Positions 55,124-64,000 of a stretch of 64,000 bases of DNA are shown here, one piece after another. The notes under the pieces are model-generated. The model was not told where the DNA came from. It saw nothing but the letters and a program-made list of their open reading frames with translations, and made no database searches. The stretch is from contig JAQVDP010000001.1 in NCBI GenBank assembly GCA_028698335.1, positions 124,001-188,000 on the forward strand. The letters run 5' to 3'. This DNA is from Nevskiales bacterium (GTDB lineage Bacteria; Pseudomonadota; Gammaproteobacteria; Nevskiales; Nevskiaceae). The translations under genes and the position numbers were made by a program. Numbering within the stretch: the first letter of the stretch is position 1; each line of letters begins with the position of its first letter.

Positions 55124-55861
55124 TCAGCTCAGGCGCAGCCCGCCGTCGACCGGGATGACCGCGCCGTTGAGGTAGCTCCCGCCGTCCGACAGCAGGAAGC
55201 GGACGGCACGGGCGATCTCCTCCCTGCCGCCAAGGCGCTGTACCGGAATGCGTGCGACTTCGGCCGCCTGCTGCTCGGCACTCATGCTGCTGTTCGTCGC
55301 CCAGATCATGTGCCCCGGCGCCACCGCGTTGACGCGGACGCGCGGCGCGAGTTCCTGCGCCAGTGATTCGGTCAGGGCCCACAGACCGGCCTTCGCCGCG
55401 CAATACGCCGCATAGCCCGGCAACGGGCGGCGCGCATGCACGTCGATGATGTTGATCACCTGCGCGCCTTCACCCATCAACGCCGCGCAGGCCTGGGTCA
55501 GCAGCAGCGGCGCACGCAGATTGCTGGCGACGAGATCGTCGATCTGCGCGGCAGTGATCGTGCCGAGGGGTGTCGGGTAATAGGTCGACGCGTTGTTGAC
55601 CAGCGCATCGAGCCGCCCCCAGCGCGCCTGCGCGGCCTGCGCCAACGCGTCGATCTGCGCGGGGTCGTTGAGGTCGGCCGCCAGCGCCGTCGCCGAATCG
55701 GCGCGCCGCGCGCACAGCTCCGCGACCAGCTCGCGCGCCACGTCGATCGAGCGATGGGCATGAACCACCACGCGCCAGCCGTCGGCGTGGAGCATCCGCG
55801 CCGTCGCCGCGCCGATGCGCCGTGCGGCGCCCGTGATCAGCACTACCGGGGGCATCGTCAT
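55124..55861 (-). CDS. SDR-family pteridine reductase (FolM-like)
   Basis: A 245-residue short-chain dehydrogenase. The cofactor loop is TGAARRIGAATAR, the Arg-containing form seen in NADPH-dependent pteridine reductases. Catalytic residues are in NNASTYYPTP and YAAYCAAKAGL (Tyr-x3-Lys), followed by NAVAPGHMIW. It should reduce dihydropterins. AGGA lies 6 bases before ATG 55861. It is divergent from uppP. Confidence 0.88.
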   Translation of the reverse strand: MTMPPVVLITGAARRIGAATARMLHADGWRVVVHAHRSIDVARELVAELCARRADSATALAADLNDPAQIDALAQAAQARWGRLDALVNNASTYYPTPLGTITAAQIDDLVASNLRAPLLLTQACAALMGEGAQVINIIDVHARRPLPGYAAYCAAKAGLWALTESLAQELAPRVRVNAVAPGHMIWATNSSMSAEQQAAEVARIPVQRLGGREEIARAVRFLLSDGGSYLNGAVIPVDGGLRLS

Positions 55862-55909
55862 GCGTCGTCCTATATCCTTGCGCGTCGCTTCAATTGTGAA
55901 TCCATCATC

Positions 55910-56701
55910 GTGGACAGCCTGCTGCAAGCCATCCTGCTCGGCGTCATCGAAGGCTTGACCGAGTTTCTGCCGATTTCCAGCACCGGCCATCTGCTGATCG
56001 TCCAGACCTGGCTGGAACGCCGCTCGGACCTGTTCAACATCGCGATCCAGGCCGGCGCGATCCTGGCGGTCTCGCTAGTGTATCGCCAGCGCCTGATCGG
56101 ACTGCTGACGCAGTGGCCGCGCAACCTCGCGGCGCGCGACGACCTGTTCAAGATCAGCGTGTCGTTCCTGGTCACCGCGGTGCTGGGCCTGACCGCCAAG
56201 AAGCTCGGCGTGGAACTGCCGGAGACCGCCGTGCCGGTGGCGATCGCCCTGATCATCGGCGGCTTCGTGATCTTCGCGGTCGAGCACTGGCTCAAGGGGC
56301 AGGAGCCGCGCGACCACCTTGGCTGGGGCGTGGCCATCGCGGTCGGCGTCGCCCAGGTGCTGGCGGGCGTGTTCCCCGGAACCTCGCGCTCGGCTGCGGC
56401 GATCTTCGCCGCACTGCTGTTCGGCCTGCGCCATCGCGCCCGCGCGGCCGAGTTCGCGTTCATCGTCGGCATCCCCACGATGTTCGCCGCCACCGGCTAC
56501 GAACTGCTCAAGACCGCGGGCGACCCCGATGCCTGGGCCGCCGAGGCATGGACCGAACTGCTGGTCGCATTCGTCGTCTCGGCCGTGGTCGGCTTCGCCG
56601 CCGTCAAATGGCTGCTGCGCTACATCTCCGGACACAGCTTCGTCCCGTTCGCGTGGTACCGCATCGCGCTCGGCGTCGTGCTACTGGTGGTCCTGCTCTG
56701 A
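55910..56701 (+). CDS. uppP: Undecaprenyl-diphosphatase
   Basis: A 263-residue membrane enzyme that dephosphorylates undecaprenyl pyrophosphate for cell-wall synthesis. Active-site motifs are [15 protein letters not shown] near the start and PGTSRSAAA in the middle, with about eight helices. GTG 55910 is the start, matching the family N-terminus ([20 protein letters not shown]). The end overlaps the 3' end of the convergent cca gene by 21 bases. Confidence 0.95.
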   Translation: MDSLLQAILLGVIEGLTEFLPISSTGHLLIVQTWLERRSDLFNIAIQAGAILAVSLVYRQRLIGLLTQWPRNLAARDDLFKISVSFLVTAVLGLTAKKLGVELPETAVPVAIALIIGGFVIFAVEHWLKGQEPRDHLGWGVAIAVGVAQVLAGVFPGTSRSAAAIFAALLFGLRHRARAAEFAFIVGIPTMFAATGYELLKTAGDPDAWAAEAWTELLVAFVVSAVVGFAAVKWLLRYISGHSFVPFAWYRIALGVVLLVVLL

Positions 56702-57946
56702 ACCCGCGTCCGGATCGGCCCCGGTCTGCGCGACGTACAGCTCGCGGAGCGCCTTGATCCGCCGCCGTCGCAGCTCGACGCCGACCGCCGGGCCGCGGTA
56801 ACCGGCCTGCACGATCGGGCCGGCCACGATCGCGGCCGCTGCGCGCTGCGCCGCGCGCAGCCAGTCGGTCTGCGGATACGCACAGCGCTCCTGTCCCAGG
56901 CGCCCGCGCGCATCCGCCTCGCAGGCCTGCAGCGCCTGCTCGAAACGCTCCGGCGCGCGAAAACCGCCGAGACGGTCGACCAGATCGTGCAGGGTCGCCG
57001 GGCGCAGCTGGCGGGCACGGTGTACGTTCAGATGTTCGGCGGTGACAACCAGCGCCAGATCGCGGCAGACGGCCGGGACGCGCAGGCGCTCTGAAACCGC
57101 GCGCACCAGGGACACCCCGCGCTGCTCGTGCATGCGGTGTGACGGCCACTCGTTGCGCGGCGTCAGCGCCTTGCCCAGATCGTGCACGAGCGCGGCATAG
57201 CGCACCGGCAGCTCGGAGCCGGCCCGCGCAGCGGCGTCGACACACATCAGCGTGTGCACGCCGCTATCCACCTCGGGGTGATAGTCGGCACGCTGGGGCA
57301 CGCCGAACAGCGCATCGACCTCGGGCAGGATGCGCGCCAGCGCGCCGCATGCACGCAACACCTCGAAGAAACGGCTGGGTTGCGGCAGCATCAGCGCCCG
57401 CCCCATTTCCTTCCAGACCCGCTCCGGCACCAGGTGATCGACCTCGCCGTCCTCGACCATGCGGCGCATCAACGCCAGCGTCTCCCCGGCCACGGTGAAG
57501 CCCAGCGGCGCGAAGCGCGCGGCGAAGCGCGCGATGCGCAGCACCCGCACCGGATCCTCGACGAAGGCATCCGAAACGTGCCGCAACACCCGGGCCTGAA
57601 GGTCCGCGGCGCCGCCGTAGGGATCGACCAGGTTGCCGTCATCGTCCTCCGCCATCGCGTTGACGGTCAGATCGCGGCGGCGCAGATCCTCTTCCAGCGT
57701 GACCTCCGGGCCGGCGTGGAACTGGAAGCCGTGATAGCCCCGGCCGGACTTGCGCTCGGTCCGGGCCAGGGCGTACTCCTCAGCGGTCTGCGGATGCAGG
57801 AACACCGGAAAGTCCTTGCCGACCGGGCGATACCCCGCCGCTCGCATCTGCTCGGGGGTGGCGCCGACCACGACCCAGTCGCGCTCGCCCACCGCCAGAC
57901 CCAGGAGGCGGTCGCGAACGGCGCCGCCGACGAGATAACACTTCAT
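56681..57946 (-). CDS. cca: CCA tRNA nucleotidyltransferase (with HD domain)
   Basis: A 421-residue enzyme that adds or repairs the CCA end of tRNA. Class II signature: [13 protein letters not shown], then [13 protein letters not shown] and [17 protein letters not shown]-terminal HD domain ([13 protein letters not shown]) gives phosphatase or 2',3'-cyclic phosphodiesterase activity in related enzymes. Start ATG 57946 overlaps the slt stop (ATGA). The 3' end overlaps the convergent uppP gene. Confidence 0.95.
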   Translation of the reverse strand: MKCYLVGGAVRDRLLGLAVGERDWVVVGATPEQMRAAGYRPVGKDFPVFLHPQTAEEYALARTERKSGRGYHGFQFHAGPEVTLEEDLRRRDLTVNAMAEDDDGNLVDPYGGAADLQARVLRHVSDAFVEDPVRVLRIARFAARFAPLGFTVAGETLALMRRMVEDGEVDHLVPERVWKEMGRALMLPQPSRFFEVLRACGALARILPEVDALFGVPQRADYHPEVDSGVHTLMCVDAAARAGSELPVRYAALVHDLGKALTPRNEWPSHRMHEQRGVSLVRAVSERLRVPAVCRDLALVVTAEHLNVHRARQLRPATLHDLVDRLGGFRAPERFEQALQACEADARGRLGQERCAYPQTDWLRAAQRAAAAIVAGPIVQAGYRGPAVGVELRRRRIKALRELYVAQTGADPDAGSEQDHQ

Positions 57947-59877
57947 TGATCGGTCTGGCGCACCGGTGTCAGCAGCGGCCCCAGCGCCTGCGGCTCCCCG
58001 GTCGTCTGCCAGCGATGCGCCGCGATGTGCCAGACCACCTTCTGCACGTAGCCACGGGTCTGGTTGTACGGGACGTTCTCGATCCAGGCGTCGGCCGCCA
58101 TCGGCTGTTCCGGCAGCCAGCGCGCGACCGCGTTCGGACCGGCGTTGTAGGCGGCGACCGCGGGCGCGAACTGGCCGTCGAAACGCTGCCGCATGCGGCT
58201 CAGGTACGTCGCCCCCAGCGGAATGTTGACCTCGGGCCGGTACAGATCGTCGCTGCTCGGTCGGGGCTGACCGAGGCGGCGCGCGACTTCCCGCGCCGTC
58301 GGCAGCAACAGCTGCATCAGGCCGTAGGCGTTCGACGGCGAAGTCGCCCTCGGATTGAACAGGCTCTCCTGCCGCATCAGGCCATAGATCCAGTCCGCAG
58401 GCAGATTGAGATCCTGCGCGGTCTCGGCGATCTGCGGGGCATAGGGATCGGGATAGCTCAGGTCGAGCATGTCCAGGGAATCCAGCGCGTTGAGCATCGA
58501 CACGGCCTGGACATGCCAGCCCCAGTGCGACGCCAGACGCGCGGCCTGCAACTGCTGCGCCCGGTCCAGATCACGCGTCGCCTTGCGCCATTCGGCATTG
58601 GCCCACAATGGCCGCTGCGCGAAGTGCAGCTCGCGCGCCCGGATGACATCCGGCTGTTCGAGCAGCTCGCTCTGCACGATCAGATCCTCGGTGAAGCCGC
58701 GCGAACGGGGGCGGTACGGCTGGCCCAGGCGCCAGGCGGCGAGCACGCTGTAGTACCCGTTCTGCCCCGCCAGGGTCTCGTAGATGCGCTGTGCCTGGCG
58801 TTCACGGCCAAGCTGCTCGAGAGTGCGCGCCCGCCAGTACGACCAGCGCGCTTCGGCGGCCATGTCGGGCGGCAATGCGTGCAGCCACTCCGATGCCTGC
58901 TCGAGGTCATGCGCCCACAGCGCGGCCCGGATGCGCCACTCGTGCACATCGGCGTCCACCAACGCCTCCGGTACGCGCTTGAACCAACCGACCGCCTCGT
59001 CCCGGCGGTCCCAGGCCAACCCGAGCGCGGTCAATCGGCGCATCTCGGCGAGCACGTCGGCACTCAAGCGCGACCCCTGCGCCAGCTTGGCGTACAGCTC
59101 GACTGCCGCGTCGGGGTTGCGACGCACCAGCTTCTTGTAACCGGCCAACAGCGCCTCGGGCTCGACCCCGCGTTGCGGATCGCGGGCGACGGCCCGCAGC
59201 TCGCGCTCGGGATCCTTGAGCAGGCGCAGCCATACCCGCATCGGTTCGGCTGCGGGATCCGTCCGCATCCGCAGCAGCCATTCGGCCAGCTCGGTATTGC
59301 CGTCGTCCAGCGCCTTGCGGATCCGTTTCCCGACAATATCCGGAGTCAACAGCCCCTGTGCCTTGAGCCAGTCGAACGGCGGCACGCAGGCCTGCGGCAT
59401 CTGCGGCGCCTCGGCCCAGAACCGCTGCAGCGCGGGGCCGATCCGCGTGGCCTCGCCGTCCTCGATCAGCGCCTGGAATTCGTGGCAGACCAGCGCCGGC
59501 TCCCCCAGGTCGTCGACAAAATGGCTGCGGAACGACCGCCATTGCTCGCGGCGCGCCAGATCCAGCAACCAGGCACGGTGCACCCCCCGCTCGATCGGCT
59601 CCGGCGGTGCGGCGCCGAGGAACGCGATGACGGCACGATCGAGGGCCGCGTCGTCGCGATCGTCGGTGGCGTCGATCCGCGTCAGCAGGCGCTGGCCCTG
59701 GAGGTACGGGTAGAGGATGTATGCCCGCAGCGCGTCGTCGTCCGCCGACGCATCGGCCGATTGCTCGGCCCGGTCGAGCGCCTCGCGGAAGCGTTCGCGC
59801 AGCGCGTCATCCTGCGCAAGCCCCACGCCGGACCAAAGTCCCAGCAGGATCGGCAGCAGTTTCCAGCGCATTCGCAT
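57943..59877 (-). CDS. slt: Soluble lytic murein transglycosylase
   Basis: A 644-residue periplasmic enzyme: signal peptide (ending GLA), a long helical superhelix domain (U and L regions) and a C-terminal lysozyme-like domain with catalytic Glu in [19 protein letters not shown] and the motifs [10 protein letters not shown] and [12 protein letters not shown]. It cleaves peptidoglycan to give 1,6-anhydromuramyl ends. ATG 59877 (GGAACCG before it) is preferred; ATGs at 59895 and 59871 are alternatives. Coupled to cca by ATGA overlap. Confidence 0.93.
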   Translation of the reverse strand: MRMRWKLLPILLGLWSGVGLAQDDALRERFREALDRAEQSADASADDDALRAYILYPYLQGQRLLTRIDATDDRDDAALDRAVIAFLGAAPPEPIERGVHRAWLLDLARREQWRSFRSHFVDDLGEPALVCHEFQALIEDGEATRIGPALQRFWAEAPQMPQACVPPFDWLKAQGLLTPDIVGKRIRKALDDGNTELAEWLLRMRTDPAAEPMRVWLRLLKDPERELRAVARDPQRGVEPEALLAGYKKLVRRNPDAAVELYAKLAQGSRLSADVLAEMRRLTALGLAWDRRDEAVGWFKRVPEALVDADVHEWRIRAALWAHDLEQASEWLHALPPDMAAEARWSYWRARTLEQLGRERQAQRIYETLAGQNGYYSVLAAWRLGQPYRPRSRGFTEDLIVQSELLEQPDVIRARELHFAQRPLWANAEWRKATRDLDRAQQLQAARLASHWGWHVQAVSMLNALDSLDMLDLSYPDPYAPQIAETAQDLNLPADWIYGLMRQESLFNPRATSPSNAYGLMQLLLPTAREVARRLGQPRPSSDDLYRPEVNIPLGATYLSRMRQRFDGQFAPAVAAYNAGPNAVARWLPEQPMAADAWIENVPYNQTRGYVQKVVWHIAAHRWQTTGEPQALGPLLTPVRQTDQ

Positions 59878-59942
59878 CGGTTCCGGAATCCTCATCCTGT
59901 AGCATGCCCGCGACCCATTGTAGAGAACTTACGGGCGGGACC

Positions 59943-60746
59943 ATGGAGCAGATTCTGATCTTCCTGATCACGGGCGCGGTCGCCGGCATTCTGGCCGGAC
60001 TGTTCGGCGTCGGCGGCGGCCTGATCATGGTCCCGGCTCTGGCCTTCGTGCTGCCCGGGCTCGATGTTCCGAAATCGGTCTACATGCAGGTCGCCATCGG
60101 CACCTCGCTGGCGGTCATCGCGGTCACGTCGATCTCTTCGACACTGGCGCACCACCGGCGCAGCGGCGTGGAGTGGCGGGTATTCGCGCGCTTCGCGCCC
60201 GGACTCGCGGTCGGCGCCGTGCTCGGCGCCTTCGTCGCCGACATGCTCAGCGGCCCGACCCTGAAGCGCATCGTCGGCATCGGCGCGTGCCTGGTATCGG
60301 TCCAGATGGCGATCAAGAGCTTTGCCCACGCCGGCACCGAACCCGCCCACGGCACGCGTCCGCATGCCGGCGAACTGGCCGGCGTCGGCGGGGTGATCGG
60401 TCTGCTGTCGGCAGTCGTCGGCATCGGCGGCGGCTCGCTGACGGTCCCTTACCTGAGCTGGCGCGGCCTGCCGGTGCAGCGCGCCGTCGGTACCGCCGCC
60501 GCCTGTGGCGTGCCGATCGCCTGGGCCGGCGCCGCCGGCTTCGTCGTTTCGGGCCTCGACGCATCCGGCATCCCGGCACCGCATCTCGGCTATATCAGTC
60601 TGGCGGCGTTCCTGGGCATCGCCGTGGCCAGCGTCAGCTGTGCGCCGCTGGGCGCGCACCTGGCACACCGACTGTCGCCGCGCGTTCTCAAACAGCTGTT
60701 CGCGCTGCTCCTGGCCGGCGTCGGGCTGCGGATGCTGCTGGCCTGA
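59943..60746 (+). CDS. TSUP-family sulfur-compound exporter
   Basis: A 267-residue membrane protein of the TauE/SafE family with two four-helix halves, each holding a Gly-rich motif (AGLFGVGGGLIMVP and LSAVVGIGGGSLTVP). It probably transports sulfite, thiosulfate or a related anion. It lies far from the sulfide island and is not preceded by a TTAG-N6-CTAA site, so its control is likely different from the paralog at 22357. It is convergent with oxyR. Confidence 0.9.
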   Translation: MEQILIFLITGAVAGILAGLFGVGGGLIMVPALAFVLPGLDVPKSVYMQVAIGTSLAVIAVTSISSTLAHHRRSGVEWRVFARFAPGLAVGAVLGAFVADMLSGPTLKRIVGIGACLVSVQMAIKSFAHAGTEPAHGTRPHAGELAGVGGVIGLLSAVVGIGGGSLTVPYLSWRGLPVQRAVGTAAACGVPIAWAGAAGFVVSGLDASGIPAPHLGYISLAAFLGIAVASVSCAPLGAHLAHRLSPRVLKQLFALLLAGVGLRMLLA

Positions 60747-60769
60747 GTGCCGGCCGTAGGCAACAGGCT

Positions 60770-61705
60770 CTACTCGGCGGGCTCCGGCTCGTCCGGAAGA
60801 TAGGTGACCCCTTTCATCCCGGACTCGAGGATCGCCGTGCGCAGTTCCGCGATCGCCTTGCGCCGCGGAAAGGTCTTGCGCCACACCAGCGCGATGCGGC
60901 GCTGCGGTGCGGGCGGCAGGAACGGCTTGGCCAGCAACAGCGAATCCTCGGGCCGGTTGTCGACCGAGGAGCGGGGCAGCACGGTGATCCCCAGGCCGCT
61001 GACGACCATGTGGCGGATCGTTTCCAGCGAACTTCCGGTCTGGGGGCGTGGACCGTCTCCGTCCGGTTCGACGCATTTGGGACAGGCCTCGATCACCTGT
61101 TCGCGGAAGCAGTGCCCGGCCCCCAGCAGCAGCAGCTTCTCGCCGGCGAGCTGCTTGGCGGCGACCTGCTCGGCGCCGGCCCAGTGATGCTCGGGCGGCA
61201 CCAGTACGACGAATTCCTCGTCGTACAGCGGCCATGCCTGCAAGCCGTTGAGCTCCACCGGCAGGGCCACGATGATCACGTCGAGTTCGTTGTCGCGCAG
61301 CTGTTCGAGCAGTCTCGCGGTGAAGTTCTCCTCGATCACCAGCGGCATCTGCGGGCTGCGCTGACGCAGCTTCGGCACCAGCCCCGGCAGCAGATACGGA
61401 CCAACCGTGTAGATCGCGCCGATCCGCAGGGGGCCCGACAGTTCGTCCTGCCCGCTGCGGGCGAGGTCCTGGATCAGGTTGGCTTCCAGCAGCACGCGCC
61501 GTGCCTGGGCAATGATGCGCTCGCCGACCGGCGTCGGCCGCGCTTCACCGCGATTGCGCTCGAACAGGGTCACGCCCAGTTCGTCCTCGAGCTTCTTCAG
61601 CGCCACCGAAAGGGTCGGCTGCGACACGAACGAGCGCTCGGCCGCCCGGCCGAAATGGCGCTCCTTGTCGAGATTCACCAGGTACCGCAGTTCCGTCAGC
61701 GTCAT
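60770..61705 (-). CDS. oxyR: LysR-family peroxide regulator OxyR
   Basis: A 311-residue LysR regulator: N-terminal helix-turn-helix (MTLTELRYLVNLDKERHFGR and SFVSQPTLSVALKKLE) and a sensing domain with C199 (GAGHCFREQ) and C208 (EACPKC), the exact numbers of the E. coli redox pair. A third Cys at 211 lies close by. Oxidised OxyR activates peroxide-defence genes. Such sensors also react with persulfides, relevant to the sulfur genes of this genome. Confidence 0.93.
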   Translation of the reverse strand: MTLTELRYLVNLDKERHFGRAAERSFVSQPTLSVALKKLEDELGVTLFERNRGEARPTPVGERIIAQARRVLLEANLIQDLARSGQDELSGPLRIGAIYTVGPYLLPGLVPKLRQRSPQMPLVIEENFTARLLEQLRDNELDVIIVALPVELNGLQAWPLYDEEFVVLVPPEHHWAGAEQVAAKQLAGEKLLLLGAGHCFREQVIEACPKCVEPDGDGPRPQTGSSLETIRHMVVSGLGITVLPRSSVDNRPEDSLLLAKPFLPPAPQRRIALVWRKTFPRRKAIAELRTAILESGMKGVTYLPDEPEPAE

Positions 61706-61739
61706 GCGGCAAGGATAGCGGATCGCAGCCGCGGCGGAT

Positions 61740-63211
<1,472 letters not shown>

Positions 63212-63262
63212 CGGCTCAGCGACACTCCCTCGTCCGCGATCGCGCCGTATCCGCCGTCCGCT

Positions 63263-64000
63263 TCATTCGGGAGACGCGGTCTTCGGCGCAGCCTTCTTCG
63301 CGGTCGCCTTTTTGGTCGCGGCTTTCTTGGTGGCGGCTTTCTTGGTCGCCTTCTTCGCCGCAGCCTTCTTGGTCGCGCCCTTCTTCGGCGCGGCCTTTTC
63401 GGCTTCGGCCAGATAGGCCTCGCACTCGAACACGCTCAAATCTTCCGCGGTCTTGCCCTTCGGAATCCGGGCGCGCCGCTTGCCGTCGGTGATGTAGGGG
63501 CCGAAACGGCCCTTGATGATCTTGATGCCGGTATCGCCGAAGGTCTTGAGGGTCGCCGCTTCCAGCGCCGCTTTCTTCTGCTCGATCAGCTCGATCGCGC
63601 GCGGCAGCTCGATCGTGTACGGGTCGTCGTCCTTCTTCAGCGACACGAAGGTCGAGCCGTAACGCACATAGGGGCCGAAACGGCCGATGTTGACCTGCAC
63701 GTCCTCACCGCTGGGCAGCTGGCCGAGCGTGCGCGGCAGCGAGAACAGCGCCAGCGCGTCGTCGAGGGTGATCGTGTCGATCCGCTGGTTGGCGCGCAGA
63801 CTGGCAAAGCGCGGCTTGTCCGGATCTTCCTTGGTGCCGATCTGCACGAACGGACCGAACCGGCCCAGGCGCGCGGACACCGGCTTGCCGGACACCGGGT
63901 CGGTGCCGAGCTGGCGCGCCTCCGAGACCTCGGAACGGCTCAGTTCCTGCTTTTCGTCGACGCGCTGTTTGAACGCTGTCCAGAAGTCGGCCAGCAGCGG
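63263..64000 (-). CDS. topA: DNA topoisomerase I, C-terminal part (cut by window edge)
   Basis: The gene runs off the right edge; only about 245 C-terminal residues are visible, in one open frame to base 64000. They include the end of the core (LLADFWTAFKQRVDEK), then repeated modules G-R-F-G-P-F/Y (at GRFGPFVQIG, GRFGPYVRYG and GRFGPYITDG) of the Toprim C-terminal repeat type, and a final Lys/Ala-rich, histone-like tail (about 50 residues of KKAA repeats). No Cys4 zinc finger is visible in this part. The enzyme relaxes negative supercoils. Confidence 0.92.
   Translation of the reverse strand, partial: PLLADFWTAFKQRVDEKQELSRSEVSEARQLGTDPVSGKPVSARLGRFGPFVQIGTKEDPDKPRFASLRANQRIDTITLDDALALFSLPRTLGQLPSGEDVQVNIGRFGPYVRYGSTFVSLKKDDDPYTIELPRAIELIEQKKAALEAATLKTFGDTGIKIIKGRFGPYITDGKRRARIPKGKTAEDLSVFECEAYLAEAEKAAPKKGATKKAAAKKATKKAATKKAATKKATAKKAAPKTASPE

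Overview
The window reads as chromosomal DNA of a GC-rich gammaproteobacterium. The housekeeping order (glyQ/glyS, gmhB, folB, tsaD, then rpsU-yqeY-dnaG-rpoD), the glnA-ntrBC block, ppx/ppk1 and proteins with E. coli-like active-site numbering (DnaG, OxyR, Can, GlnA) support this. The sulfur and respiratory genes suggest a facultative, sulfur-handling member of the Chromatiales/Xanthomonadales side of the class. Genus cannot be settled from the sequence. No rRNA, tRNA, CRISPR array, insertion sequence or prophage was seen.

Bases 1-25200 are largely a sulfide/persulfide and anaerobic-respiration region. It opens with an OprC-like copper receptor and a small Cys-rich protein. A leftward operon follows: a persulfide-sensing ArsR-type repressor (Cys41/Cys107), a DUF442 phosphatase-like protein, a DUF2892 protein, and an RND pump with its adaptor. 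Divergent from it is sulfide:quinone reductase (sqr), followed by a heme protein (DUF3365) and the complete cytochrome bd set cydP-cydA-cydB-cydX. Next come an archaeal-type peroxiredoxin, an ETHE1-like persulfide dioxygenase, a membrane rhodanese and a TPMT-like methyltransferase. Leftward genes then encode an octaheme cytochrome, its cytochrome b and a NifX-like protein behind a perfect FNR/ANR box, plus a ZIP transporter and an SQR-like flavoprotein. A second TSUP/persulfide-dioxygenase divergent pair and a CnoX-type thioredoxin close the region. Three matching palindromes (TTAG-N6-CTAA) overlap predicted promoters of the repressor/sqr pair, the peroxiredoxin operon and the TSUP/dioxygenase pair. 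I infer one persulfide-responsive regulon: sulfide is oxidised by SQR, quinol is re-oxidised by sulfide-tolerant cytochrome bd, and persulfide is handled by dioxygenases, rhodanese, thioredoxin and exporters.

Bases 25200-29390 hold small accessory genes (lipoprotein, GST, membrane proteins, XRE regulator, MAPEG). They end in a 125-126 bp tandem repeat array that contains copies of the 3' end of ntrC.

Bases 29349-45744 are core genome: ntrC-ntrB with NtrC sites, a DUF4124 protein, glnA with a sigma-54 promoter, carbonic anhydrase, glyQ and glyS split by an antisense VOC gene, gmhB, folB, tsaD and the rpsU-yqeY-dnaG-rpoD operon. Two core enzymes are unusual: DnaG lacks all four zinc ligands and GmhB lacks its zinc site.

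Bases 45745-64000 hold two paralogous outer-membrane barrels, two monoheme cytochromes c, ppx, ppk1, NDH-2, EcsC and NRDE proteins, a pteridine-reductase-like SDR, uppP, cca, slt, a TSUP exporter, oxyR, hemF, tsaC and the 3' part of topA, which runs off the right edge.
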